Shown piece after piece: positions 1 to 10,200 of a stretch of 25,379 bases of DNA. Positions within the stretch are counted from its first letter, which is position 1, and the number at the start of each line of letters is the position of its first letter. Made by a program: the position numbers and the translations under genes. This DNA is from a virus. The stretch is from positions 1-25,379 of IMG/VR virus record IMGVR_UViG_3300020451_000657; one strand, given 5' to 3'. The notes beneath the pieces were generated by a model. That model ran no database searches. It saw only the letters and a program-made list of their open reading frames with translations, and was not told the origin of the DNA.

Positions 1-3000
1 GATTCTAATATTGTTGGACTTGCTGCAAGTGCTTTAGAATATTCTACTGGATATGGATCAACTGTTCTTCCAAGTGAATGTTTTGTTGTTAAATCTAATA
101 ATAATCAATTCTTTATTTCTACATCAATTACTGATGCTAGAATTGGTAAAGGAGTTACTTTTGCACAGGATAAGGGTCAAGGTAACCTTCACAAGTTTAC
201 AATGGATAAGAGAGATTCTAAGTCTATGATCTCTATTAGTGGTCTTGTACAGAAACCTTTATCACATACATCCATAACATATGAGTTAGATGTTGGTGTT
301 AATGGTTTTGTTACTTGTTTTGCTTTGAGTGGATTAAGTACAATAAGATCTGGAGATTTACTCAGAATTGATGATGAGTATAGTATTGTTGAAACAGTTG
401 GTTTTGGTAGTACAACTACAGGACCTATTACTGGTATTGGAACTTGGAGTCTTGTTGAAATAGAAAGAGGAACAGTTGGTAGTGCAGCAACAGTACACTC
501 TGCTGGAGCAACTGCGAGAATCTATAGAGGTGCTTTCCAGATAGTTGATAGTGATGTATATTTTACAGAAGCACCTCTCGGTGGTGACTTGGGTATGATT
601 GACCCAAGCAATCTTCCTTACCCTAGAGCATCATTTGGTGGAAGAACTTACTTAAGACAAGACTATGATACTAACCAAATATTTGATGATAATTCAGATG
701 AGTTTGATGGTTTAGAAAATATATTCCCATTAACATCTACAGGTGTTGCTGTAACTGGTATTGGTTCAACTGGTGGTAACGGAGTTCTGTTTATTAACAG
801 TATGTTCCAAGCACCATTTGGTGAAAACAATGAAGGTGTTGCAAACTTCAAGATTATTGAACAAACTCTTGGTGGTATTGCTAGTGTTAACTATACAGGT
901 ATTACTTCGTTTGGATTTACGGATCTAATAATTGATGAAGATGATGTTAACCAAAATCAACTACCTAGAGGTGGCATCATAGTTTCTGTTGCATCTACAC
1001 CAGGTCAAGGTTATGCTCCATTCAAAGGTGCTAAGGTTCAGGTAACTACTGGTAAAGATGGTACCATTACAGGCATTACTGGTATATCAACAACTAGTGA
1101 TTTTATAGACATTGAAAGTGTTGATTATGATAAGACAACTGGATTTGCAACTGTATCTACTGCAAAAGTACATAGATTTGGAGTTGAAGATTTTGCTAAG
1201 TTAGTTGGTTTAGAATTTACTTGTTCTGATTACATATCGGGAATAACAACTCTTGGTATTACATCATTCGTATATGATCATCTTGTTGGTATTGCTACAA
1301 TAATTACAGACTCTACACATGGATTTACTGATCCAAATCTAGTAGGTATAGTAACTAATGGATTGACCTTTACTTGTGATATGGATGGTTATAGAACTAA
1401 TCACACATATCCAAGATCTACAGATCCTGCAAATAACAAATTCTTAGAAGTTAGAAATGTAACTAGAGATGAATTTGATGTAAATGTTGGTATATCAACT
1501 CAGGTGAGATATACACCTGTAGATGCGATTTATGATGCTGTTGCTGGTATTATGACAGTGACTATTGGATCACATAATATCATGTCTGGAACTAGTGTCA
1601 AGATTGATCAAGAATCCATCAATTTCCAGTGTGCGATGGATGGTCTTTCTACTACTAAGTCATATCCTAGAACAACTGATCCATATTTTGACAGAGCAAT
1701 TTCAGTTGCATCTACCACTGCAACAGGTATTGCTATAACTGTGGGAACTTCTCCTATCGTTAATTATAGTATTACTACTGCAACTTACAATCCATCAACA
1801 GGTATTGTGACTGCTACTATTGGACAACACCCTCTAAAAGATGGAACTTCTATTAAGTTAAAAGAAGGTTCTCTAATCTTTAGATGTGAAACAGATAATT
1901 ATATTTCAACTCATACATATCCACGCAATATTATTGATACTCAGACTATTAACGGTGCTGAATATGATGCTACTGCTGGTATTATGACAGTTACTGTAAT
2001 ACCTGGTGGTCGTTTAATACATGATGGAGATTTTGTAAGATTTGATAACGATTCTATTAGATTTACTTGTGATATGGATGGTGGAACATCTACTAAATCT
2101 TATCCAAGATCTACTGATCCTTATAGTGGTAAATGGGTACCAATTACAGGTATAGGAACTACTTCATTTGCAGTTAATGTGGGTAAATCACCTATACAAC
2201 CTTTTGCTATCTCTAGTGCTATCTACGATCCTACTGCTGGTATTGTAACAGTGAGTATACCTGATCATCAATTCATGACTGGTACTAGTATAAGAATATC
2301 TCCTGAATCATTAGCATTTAGATGCGGTCTTGACACATACCAGAGTATACATTACTATCCAAGGTCAACTGATACTGTTGGTTATAATACTGCAGTCTCT
2401 ATTGCTTCTACTACAGTAAGCACTATTTCATTCCAGATACTTCCAACTCAACCATCGAGTAATGTATCAACTCATCATCATGTTCCAAATGATAAGTTAT
2501 CACCAATCAATGCAACATACGATTCTATTGTTGGTATTATGACTGTTACAGTCAATAATCATGGACTTTCAAATGGAGATTATGTGAAGTTTGATGATGG
2601 GTCTGTTAACTTTACATGTACTAGAGATAATAATCAAAAAGTTTGTGGATATCCTAGACCTAAAGATCCTTATCATAATACATGGGTTAAAGTTTCTAAT
2701 GTAACTACTAATACATTCAGAACTAATGGTATGAAGTCATATGATCATGCTACACATACTTTTGTTTCTGGTACACCTAACAGTATTACTAGATCAGTAA
2801 TCGTAGGTGGTGGTGCATATAATCACACATTCGTCAGTGCAGGTGTCGGTAGTATGGATCAAAAGCGTGATAGAACATTTGATCAACCAGTTAAAATTAC
2901 TGCTGGATATACTTTAGATACTGCAGAAGATATTGTTTATGATCCTGTTGCTGGTATTATGACAGTAACTGCTGCTGCTCATGGAATGATGAACGGCGAT

Positions 3001-5658
3001 TATGTTCTTATCGAAAATAATTCAATAAAACTTGAATGTTCACAGGACAACTATGTTACACCTCATCTATATCCAAGGATTACCGATCCAATTAGCGGTG
3101 ATTGGGTAGCAGTTGCAAGTACAACAGTTAACTCATTTGCTATAGATGTTGGTAAGACTAATACTGGTGATCAATATGTTCATAGATTTGCTGGTGCGGT
3201 AGAGAATGGTATTAGAAAACAGAATGGAACTGTTACTTTCCAAGCAGGTATTTCAACTGATACTACTGAACATCGTTATGATATAATGGCAGGTCATGAG
3301 GCATCTAATGCAATTATTAGTGGTGGAAACTATGCCCATACTTTTGCTAGTGCATCAACTGGAGCGATTAGAACTGGTGGTGGATTTAATCATAGACTTG
3401 TAAGTGCTGCTTCTAGCACTCTTTATATTGATTCTTGGACAGGTGCTGCTTTGACTGTATCTAATGCAGTATATAATCCTGAGACTGGTATTGTTAGGTT
3501 TACTGCTAAGAATCATGGATTGGTTGCTCCAGAAAGTTTGAAACTAAGAGGTATCGGTGTTACTTGTGCATATGGTACAAAGACTTATCCAACAGGAGAA
3601 TTTGGTTATCACTTTAAAGTTAGATCTGTAGGAACTTCAACATCATTTGAAACATTCGTTGGATTCTCTACTGTACAGCATGACTATACTGGTGGTGGAG
3701 TGGTACAAGTTGGTGTTACAAGTAATCTATTCCCAAGTTTTGATGAGGCGTATCCTATTTCAGGTATTGTTTCTGCTCGTACATTTGAAGTAAATGTCGG
3801 ACCTAATACAATCGGACATACTTATGTGAAAGGTGGTACGGTTGCTGAATGGTATCCTTTATCTTATGGTTCTGGATATAGAACTGGATTAGGAACTATT
3901 GGTATTGGAATATCATCTCCAACTAAGGGAGTGAATGCTGAACTAACTGCTATAGTTGGTGCTGGTGGATCTTTGATATTCAGTATTGGTGCTGGTGGAA
4001 CTGGATACACTGGTGAATATGATTCTGTCTTTGCACCTGAACCAAATGGCGAAAACTTGTCTATAGTTGGAGTATCTAGAATAGGTGGTGGAACAGAAAC
4101 TGGTGTTGGTTGTTCTGTTAGTGTTCAAATTTCTGGTGTTAGCACAACTACTGGTATTGGATCAACTTTAGCTGAAGTTTCTGAATGGGAGTTTAGTAAG
4201 AAAGGATATGGATTTAAGCGTGGAGATGTATTTACTGTTGCTGGTCTTTCTACAGATCCTAATGCAGGTGATAACTTTAGAAACTTTGAATTAGAAGTTG
4301 TAGAAGTATTTTCTGATCAAGTTGCTTCTTGGCAGTTTGGTAATATTGATTATATTGATAATATAAAACCAAATCAAAATGGAAATAACAAGAGATTCCC
4401 ACTATACTATCAATCACAGTTAGTCAGTTTTGAAATTGATAGAAACGATCAAGATTCTAGTGAAATTGATTTATCTACTGTTTTATTAGTATTCATTAAC
4501 GGAGTAGTTCAAGAACCAAATATCAATTACATATTTACTGGTGGTTCTGTAATTGAATTCTCTAGTGCTCCAACTGTAAATGATAATGTTGTTATATTCT
4601 TCTATAGGGGAACAATAGGTCAAGATAGTTTTATCTTTGATATCAATGAGACTATTAAAACTGGAGACACTCTAAGATTAGATAAGAGTGCCGAAATGCA
4701 ATTTAATAGAGTTAACAAAGATCAGTCAAACTTTGCTCAGATTGATGATAGAATTATTAAAAGGATTGATAGTGCTTCTACAGTAGAAACTCCATTCTAT
4801 CAAGGTCCAGGTGTCAGTAATGATAATTTCAAACCTATGACATGGACTAAGCAAAAAGGAGATAGAGTTATTGATGGTTCTTTAGTTTCTAAAGCAAGAG
4901 ATTCATATGTATCTCAAATAAATCCTAATGCAAATATTATTGGAGTTCTTACTTCAACAGATAATTTTGTATTTGTTGATAGTACTGCTAACTTTAAAGA
5001 TACTGATAATCAATTAACAGAATCATTTGGATTACTTGCTATTGCTCCTGTTGGATTTGGTACAACAGCAGCTACTGGAGTTAACTTTGAGAATATATCT
5101 GGTGTTGAACCATTAGTTGCTGATGTTGCTGGATATATAGGTGTGGTTACTGGTATAGGAACTACTGCTGGTATTGGTACTGATTTAGCACTTGAGATTT
5201 TGGTTGATAACCAAGAATATGTTAATGCAGGTAATGATGCAACAGGATTCTCAACAAACTATCCATTCAAATTATATGGAACAGGTATCAATACAGCAGG
5301 AATTGCAATAACGAGTATTGATACACATGACACTGATATAGTTTCTATCAGCACACATTATGGAGATAATATTTACTATGCGAGTGCCATTAGTTATCGT
5401 AATGGTGGTCGTCAAGGTATTATCACTGCTAACATAGCATCATATACTGACACTAGTGATATGGTTGGCGTAGGATCCACTGGATTTGCTTACGCTCACT
5501 TCACTTGGGGAAGATTTGGTAATGTAACCAGAGCTGGTGCTCCTATTGAATTAGATGTTAAAGGACTATCTTATGATAGTCAACTTAGCAATTTCCCTCT
5601 AGTTATTAGAAGGGGCGTGGGACATAGAGGAACTGGAGCTCTGCCCAAACTTCTATAA
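1..5658 (+). CDS. Giant tail/baseplate structural protein, 5'-partial, in the gp7 position
   Basis: The frame is open from base 1, so the ATG at 202 is internal; at least 1885 residues are present and the N-terminus lies outside the window. I infer a virion role from its position directly upstream of gp8, where T4 encodes gp7, and from resemblance to large structural proteins of marine T4-like phages; I see no clear similarity to T4 gp7 itself. Visible parts (base positions) are an N-terminal region with a QLPRGG motif (about 955-990), an array of Cys/His/YPR repeats (1123-3670), His-rich GGxYxHxF units, several GxGY segments (about 984-1070 and 3850-4235), and a C-terminal region with NFKPMTWTKQKGDR, ending in FPLVIRRGVGHRGTGALPK. 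The C-terminal part looks like the most family-conserved section. The stop TAA lies inside a late-promoter box for the next gene. The virion role is fairly sure; the exact baseplate role is inferred. Confidence 0.8.
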   Translation, partial: DSNIVGLAASALEYSTGYGSTVLPSECFVVKSNNNQFFISTSITDARIGKGVTFAQDKGQGNLHKFTMDKRDSKSMISISGLVQKPLSHTSITYELDVGVNGFVTCFALSGLSTIRSGDLLRIDDEYSIVETVGFGSTTTGPITGIGTWSLVEIERGTVGSAATVHSAGATARIYRGAFQIVDSDVYFTEAPLGGDLGMIDPSNLPYPRASFGGRTYLRQDYDTNQIFDDNSDEFDGLENIFPLTSTGVAVTGIGSTGGNGVLFINSMFQAPFGENNEGVANFKIIEQTLGGIASVNYTGITSFGFTDLIIDEDDVNQNQLPRGGIIVSVASTPGQGYAPFKGAKVQVTTGKDGTITGITGISTTSDFIDIESVDYDKTTGFATVSTAKVHRFGVEDFAKLVGLEFTCSDYISGITTLGITSFVYDHLVGIATIITDSTHGFTDPNLVGIVTNGLTFTCDMDGYRTNHTYPRSTDPANNKFLEVRNVTRDEFDVNVGISTQVRYTPVDAIYDAVAGIMTVTIGSHNIMSGTSVKIDQESINFQCAMDGLSTTKSYPRTTDPYFDRAISVASTTATGIAITVGTSPIVNYSITTATYNPSTGIVTATIGQHPLKDGTSIKLKEGSLIFRCETDNYISTHTYPRNIIDTQTINGAEYDATAGIMTVTVIPGGRLIHDGDFVRFDNDSIRFTCDMDGGTSTKSYPRSTDPYSGKWVPITGIGTTSFAVNVGKSPIQPFAISSAIYDPTAGIVTVSIPDHQFMTGTSIRISPESLAFRCGLDTYQSIHYYPRSTDTVGYNTAVSIASTTVSTISFQILPTQPSSNVSTHHHVPNDKLSPINATYDSIVGIMTVTVNNHGLSNGDYVKFDDGSVNFTCTRDNNQKVCGYPRPKDPYHNTWVKVSNVTTNTFRTNGMKSYDHATHTFVSGTPNSITRSVIVGGGAYNHTFVSAGVGSMDQKRDRTFDQPVKITAGYTLDTAEDIVYDPVAGIMTVTAAAHGMMNGDYVLIENNSIKLECSQDNYVTPHLYPRITDPISGDWVAVASTTVNSFAIDVGKTNTGDQYVHRFAGAVENGIRKQNGTVTFQAGISTDTTEHRYDIMAGHEASNAIISGGNYAHTFASASTGAIRTGGGFNHRLVSAASSTLYIDSWTGAALTVSNAVYNPETGIVRFTAKNHGLVAPESLKLRGIGVTCAYGTKTYPTGEFGYHFKVRSVGTSTSFETFVGFSTVQHDYTGGGVVQVGVTSNLFPSFDEAYPISGIVSARTFEVNVGPNTIGHTYVKGGTVAEWYPLSYGSGYRTGLGTIGIGISSPTKGVNAELTAIVGAGGSLIFSIGAGGTGYTGEYDSVFAPEPNGENLSIVGVSRIGGGTETGVGCSVSVQISGVSTTTGIGSTLAEVSEWEFSKKGYGFKRGDVFTVAGLSTDPNAGDNFRNFELEVVEVFSDQVASWQFGNIDYIDNIKPNQNGNNKRFPLYYQSQLVSFEIDRNDQDSSEIDLSTVLLVFINGVVQEPNINYIFTGGSVIEFSSAPTVNDNVVIFFYRGTIGQDSFIFDINETIKTGDTLRLDKSAEMQFNRVNKDQSNFAQIDDRIIKRIDSASTVETPFYQGPGVSNDNFKPMTWTKQKGDRVIDGSLVSKARDSYVSQINPNANIIGVLTSTDNFVFVDSTANFKDTDNQLTESFGLLAIAPVGFGTTAATGVNFENISGVEPLVADVAGYIGVVTGIGTTAGIGTDLALEILVDNQEYVNAGNDATGFSTNYPFKLYGTGINTAGIAITSIDTHDTDIVSISTHYGDNIYYASAISYRNGGRQGIITANIASYTDTSDMVGVGSTGFAYAHFTWGRFGNVTRAGAPIELDVKGLSYDSQLSNFPLVIRRGVGHRGTGALPKLL
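1123..3670 (+). repeat. Array of about nine Cys/His/YPR domains within the giant protein
   Basis: Units of roughly 50-100 residues begin near 1123, 1267, 1528, 1786, 1963, 2221, 2515, 2935 and 3466. Typical units open with YDxxAGIMTVT, continue with H-x18-C, then x8 and [HKC]-x-YPRxTDP, and close with a hydrophobic FxVxVG stretch. The H-x18-C spacing is exact in six units. The 1963 unit lacks the aligned His, and the first and last units have x16 and lack YPR. The position before x-YPR is His in three full units, Lys in two and Cys in one. Spacing between the last units is filled by His-rich segments. The likely role is structural beta-domains in the tail; the function is not known to me. Confidence 0.85.
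2737..3427 (+). repeat. His-rich GGxYxHxF segments between YPR domains
   Basis: Short imperfect repeats appear around 2740 (ATHTFVSG), 2809 (GGGAYNHTFVSAGVGS), 3172 (QYVHRFAGA), 3323 (GGNYAHTFASASTGAI) and 3376 (GGGFNHRLVSAASSTL). The common pattern is G-G-x-[YF]-x-H-x-[FL]-[VA]-S-A. Three occur before the 2935 YPR unit ends and two after it. I do not recognise the family. Confidence 0.6.
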
Positions 5659-5661
5659 ATA
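5654..5661 (+). promoter_or_regulatory. T4-type late promoter box TATAAATA
   Basis: The sequence matches the T4 late-promoter consensus exactly. It overlaps the stop codon of the upstream gene and ends 33 bases before the gp8 ATG at 5695, in one of only two gaps over 20 bases in the window. T4-type late promoters are read by sigma factor gp55 with gp33 and the sliding clamp. Chance matches are expected in AT-rich DNA, so the support comes from position. Confidence 0.6.
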
Positions 5662-5694
5662 CAAAAAAGTTAGACCTTTAGTGCTACAGATGTA

Positions 5695-7266
5695 ATGGCC
5701 GCAATTATCACAGATCAATTTAGAATAATAAATGCTAATAATTTCGTTGACTCCGTAATTAGTGGTGATAACTCCTATTATACTTTTTTAGGTCTGGCTA
5801 ATCCAACAGAAACTGGATACGGAAGAACGAGTACATGGAACAGTACAACCGTTGAACCACCATCACCAACAGATAGTATTAGTTACATAGATCATGTATA
5901 TGATACTATGATGTTTGGTAGAAAAGTTTTACCTGGTGATGTTCGTAGATTAGTAAGAAAAACTCAATGGACAAAAGGTACATCATATGATATGTTTCGT
6001 CATGATTATGATGTAACCAATAGATCATTAGTTTCTAACTCTAGTAGACTATATTCTGCAAACTATTATGTAATCAATAAAGACTTTAGAGTTTATATTT
6101 GTATTGATAATGGATCTGCAGGTATTACATCTACTGCAGGTGCATCCCTTGATGAACCTACATTTACTGATCTTGAGCCATCTGCTGCTGGTGTTAGTGG
6201 TGATGGTTATTTGTGGAAGTATCTATTTACAGTTCCTCCTGCTGACATTGTAAAGTTTGACTCTACTGAGTATGTTGCTGTTCCTAACGAATGGTCAACA
6301 AGCACTGAGAATGAGATTAAAGTGGTTCGAGATAATGGAGACTCTACAGTAAATAATAATCAAATTAAAGTTGTTTCTATTGATGGTCAGGGTGAGGGTT
6401 ATTCTTTCCTTGCATCTCCGATAGAAGTTGATATACTAGGTGATGGAACTGGGGGTAAAGTCCGAGTTCAGACCAATACCAATGGTCAAATAATTTATGC
6501 AAAAGTTACTGCTGGAGGGCAAGGTTACAGTTTTGGTAGGGTTGATCTTTCTTCTATTAATGGTAGTGCTACAAAGTTTGCTAAATTAACACCTATCATT
6601 CCTCCTTCTAGAGGTCATGGATTTGATCTTTATAAAGAATTGGGAACTGACAAAGTTTTAATTTACACTAGATTTGATAATTCTACATATGACTTTATTT
6701 CTGATACAATATTCTCTCAAGTAGGAGTTGTTAAAAATCCTGTTGCTTCAGGTGCTGGATCTACTTCTGTTCTTAATACATCAGAATTTTCAGCAGCTAA
6801 CGCTATGAAATTTACAGGAGATCTAACACAGACTCTTGTAGTTGGTGCAGAAATAACACAAAATATACCTGGCATTGGAACTGCCAGAGGTTATGTTTCT
6901 TCATATGATGTGAATACAACTATAATCAAATATTTCCAAGATAGAAATCTTTATCTTCATCCTTCATTGTATGATCAAACTGATAATATAGGTGTTGGTG
7001 GAGATGCAAAAGTTCTCGATTTTACTGCTGCTGGTGATGCTGTCATCTCTAGTGGATTTAGTGTAAACATAGATGGAGGTTTCTCAGGAATCTCAACAAC
7101 TACACCATCTGGTAAAGTTGTAGATCTTGGAGTGCAGTTTACAAGTGGTCTCGCTGGACCTGAGATAAATAAAAGAACAGGTGAGATTATTTACCTTGAT
7201 AATAGACCATCTATTACAAGAAATGAACGCCAAAAAGAAGACATCAAAATCGTATTAGAATTCTAA
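5695..7266 (+). CDS. 8: Baseplate wedge protein gp8
   Basis: This 523-residue protein resembles T4 gp8, a structural subunit of the hexagonal baseplate wedge. PPSPTDSI near residue 55 matches T4 PPYPTDSV, and GDGYLWKYLFTVPP near residue 170 matches T4 GDGYVWEYLFEIPP. The C-terminus (TGEIIYLDNRPSITRNERQ, then KEDIKIVLEF) has the look of baseplate-wedge ends. It is much longer than T4 gp8 (334 residues). At least part of the excess is a GxGY module at residues about 226-290 (DGQGEGYSF, GGQGYSFGR). A further segment near residues 365-405 resembles a VGAEITQ-type module seen in neighbouring proteins. The ATG is chosen because the TATAAATA box lies 33 bases upstream; there is no strong Shine-Dalgarno. 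The next gene follows after 4 bases. Confidence 0.9.
   Translation: MAAIITDQFRIINANNFVDSVISGDNSYYTFLGLANPTETGYGRTSTWNSTTVEPPSPTDSISYIDHVYDTMMFGRKVLPGDVRRLVRKTQWTKGTSYDMFRHDYDVTNRSLVSNSSRLYSANYYVINKDFRVYICIDNGSAGITSTAGASLDEPTFTDLEPSAAGVSGDGYLWKYLFTVPPADIVKFDSTEYVAVPNEWSTSTENEIKVVRDNGDSTVNNNQIKVVSIDGQGEGYSFLASPIEVDILGDGTGGKVRVQTNTNGQIIYAKVTAGGQGYSFGRVDLSSINGSATKFAKLTPIIPPSRGHGFDLYKELGTDKVLIYTRFDNSTYDFISDTIFSQVGVVKNPVASGAGSTSVLNTSEFSAANAMKFTGDLTQTLVVGAEITQNIPGIGTARGYVSSYDVNTTIIKYFQDRNLYLHPSLYDQTDNIGVGGDAKVLDFTAAGDAVISSGFSVNIDGGFSGISTTTPSGKVVDLGVQFTSGLAGPEINKRTGEIIYLDNRPSITRNERQKEDIKIVLEF
6370..6560 (+). repeat. GxGY module inside gp8
   Basis: Two units, DGQGEGYSFLASPIEVDI and TAGGQGYSFGRVDL, are separated by about 30 residues. 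They fit the pattern [GN]xGY-x(3-6)-P/V-x-[VI]-x-[IVL] that recurs in other virion proteins of the window. They fall after the gp8-conserved GDGYLWKYLF region and help explain why this gp8 is longer than T4 gp8. Confidence 0.6.
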
Positions 7267-7270
7267 GAAG

Positions 7271-10200
7271 ATGCCACAACAGACCAATCTTAATGTAAGT
7301 CCCTATTACGACGATTTTGATCCTAGTAAAGGTTATCATCGTGTCTTATTCAAACCTGGTTTCCCAGTTCAGGCTAGGGAACTATCTACTTTGCAATCTA
7401 TTCTGCAAAATCAGATAGAAACTTATGGTAGTCATATATTTAAAGAAGGTGCGTTAGTAATACCTGGTTCAACAACATTTGATGGAAATTATTTTGCTGT
7501 TCAAGTTAATCCAACACATTTAGGTACTGATGTTTCTGTATATGCTAATAATATAATAGGAAAAAGATTTAAAGGACAAAATAGCGGAGTTACTGCAAAG
7601 GTAATTAATTATATTACTGCTACAGAATCTGATCAAGATTACGATACTTTTTATGTAAAATATATTGATTCGTCTACTGATGGAGATTTCTCATTCTTCC
7701 AAGATGGAGAAGTCCTTGTTGCAGAAGAACCAGTAACTTACGGTAATACAACAATCAATATTGGTGGAACTCTTGCATCTACAATTGCATTAAACGCATG
7801 TACTACAGGTTCTGCTTGTTCTATTGATGAGGGTGTATACTTTATCAGAGGAAATTTTGTAAAAGTAAATAAGCAAACAATTATATTAGATCAGTATAAT
7901 CAATCCCCATCTTATAGGGTTGGACTTCAAGTTTTAGAAAACACTGTTAGTGCAAAAGGAGATGAGACTTTATATGATAATGCTAAAGGATTTTCTAACT
8001 TTGCTGCACCAGGTGCAGATAGATTACAAATAACACTTGTTTTAACTAAGAAAAGTATTAATGATTTTGATGATACTGATTTTGTAGAAATACTTAGAAT
8101 TAAAGAAGGTGCAGTATTTTCAATAGGTAAAGATGTAAGTGAATATAATAAAATAAGAGATTATTTTGCTAAAAGGACTTTTGATGAGTCTGGAAATTAT
8201 ACTGTTAATCCATTTGGTATTAATATTGCTGAGTCTCTTAATGATCGTCTTGGAAATGATGGTGTATATTTTAAAGGGCAAACTACATTTGATAGTAACG
8301 ATCCATCAGAAGATCTTGCATGTTTAAAGGTAACTGCTGGTAAAGCATACATCTTTGGATATGATGTTGATGTAACTGCTCCAACTATAATTGATTTTGA
8401 GAAACCAAGATCATTTGAAACAGTTGAAAATCAAGCATTTAATTTTGAAATGGGGAATAGATTCCTCGTTAACAATGTAAGTGGTATTACTACACTTACT
8501 GAAAGAATAGAATTGATGGGAGGTCCTCTTGGTGGAACTGCGACTGCTGCTGGTACTGCTGAAAAAATTGGTGATGCAAAAGTATATGGATTCTCTTTAA
8601 GAGATGCTGCATACGAAAATAACGGAACTGATTGGAACTTATATCTTTATGATATTCAAACATATACATCATTAGAATTAAATGATAATGTAACTGCATC
8701 AGAACTTAATCAGTCTGGATTTATTGTCGGTAAAGAAAGTGGTGCTGAAGGATATGCAGTTTCTGCAGGTGCTGGATCTAGTAGTATACAAGTTACTCAG
8801 ACTGCAGGAACATTCAGGAGAGGAGAAAAAATTAGTATTAATGGTGATGAAACAGTATCACGAACTATTGAAAAAGTAACTTCATATGGTATTAATGATG
8901 TATATGAGTTTGCTCAGAGTGGAAATAGTTTCACTGCTAGTAAAAAATTAAATCAAGTAATTCCAGTTGGTTTTGGTGCTGGTCAATTTAATATTGCTGC
9001 TGATGGTACAGTTACTTCACCAAGAGCAGATAGTTTCTTAATTTTCAAACCTGGCGATATATTTTCTTACGGTGCTGCTAATGATACTTCTGGTTCCTCT
9101 CTTAATGTTCCTACTCGTAATGTGGTTCTAACGGTTGCTACTGATGGTCAATCGATGAAAGTCGGTACAATGACAACAGTTTCCGATGTGTTTGATGGTG
9201 GAGTAAAAGCATTTGATGGTATTGGATACAGAGGTGTACAGGATGTTTCTTTACTAAATTCATCTTTAATTTCTAGAATTCCAGACATAGGAGTTAATAA
9301 TGTAGATTTTAGTAATTCTACTTTACTCCTTAGTTCTCAAGTACTTAATGAAAGCAGTAATGCATTAGGTCAATTAGTTCTCCCAATAACTTCAGTTGAT
9401 CTTGACGATGTAAGTTTTGTTGCTTTTGATCAAGAAAGATATTCTGTTGCATATTCAAATGGAACTATTCAATCTATTACTGAAGATCAAATTCAAATAA
9501 CTGGAACTAGTATTACAATATTTGGATTAACTCCAAGTCAGAGTAATATTAGAGTAAATGTAACTGTTCAAAAATCAAATATTAAAAACAAAGTTAAAGA
9601 ATTTAAGAGATGTCAACAAACAGAAATTACTAGATCTGCAAATCAAAGATCTGGAACTAATGCTGGCACCAGTATTAATGATGGATTGAATCATAGTGCT
9701 CTGTATGGTATTAGAGTTCAAGATAGAGAAATATGTCTAAACCATCCAGACGCTACTGATATTATTGCAGTCTATGAGTCATTAGATACTAATACACCTG
9801 TTCTTGATAAATTAACCTTTACATCTACTGATGATATTTTTACCGAAGCAATTATTGGTGAAAAAATTACAGGATCAGATAGTAAAGCAATTGCGAGAGT
9901 AATCTCTATTGATTCTGGTAATAATCAAATTAGTATTGTTTATCTTACTGATAATAAATTTGTATTATTAGAGACATTAGAATTTGACGAATCATCTGCT
10001 GTTGCTACAGTTCAAGCAACAACACCTGGTAAGTATAATAATATTACTAGCAGTTATATGCTAGACAAAGGACAAAAAGATCAGTATTATGATTATTCTA
10101 AAATTGTTAGAAATGGTGGAGCATTTGTTCCTCATAGAAAACTATTAATTATCTACAACAGATATGATGTTCCTAGTGGTGACACTGGAGATATATTTAC

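Noticed and set aside
202-204. ATG at 202 as start of the first gene
   Set aside because: The frame stays open to base 1 with similar composition and no clear ribosome site precedes 202.
5659-5694. Terminator in the gap before gp8
   Set aside because: I could not find a convincing inverted repeat with a T-run; the A-rich stretch lacks a stem.
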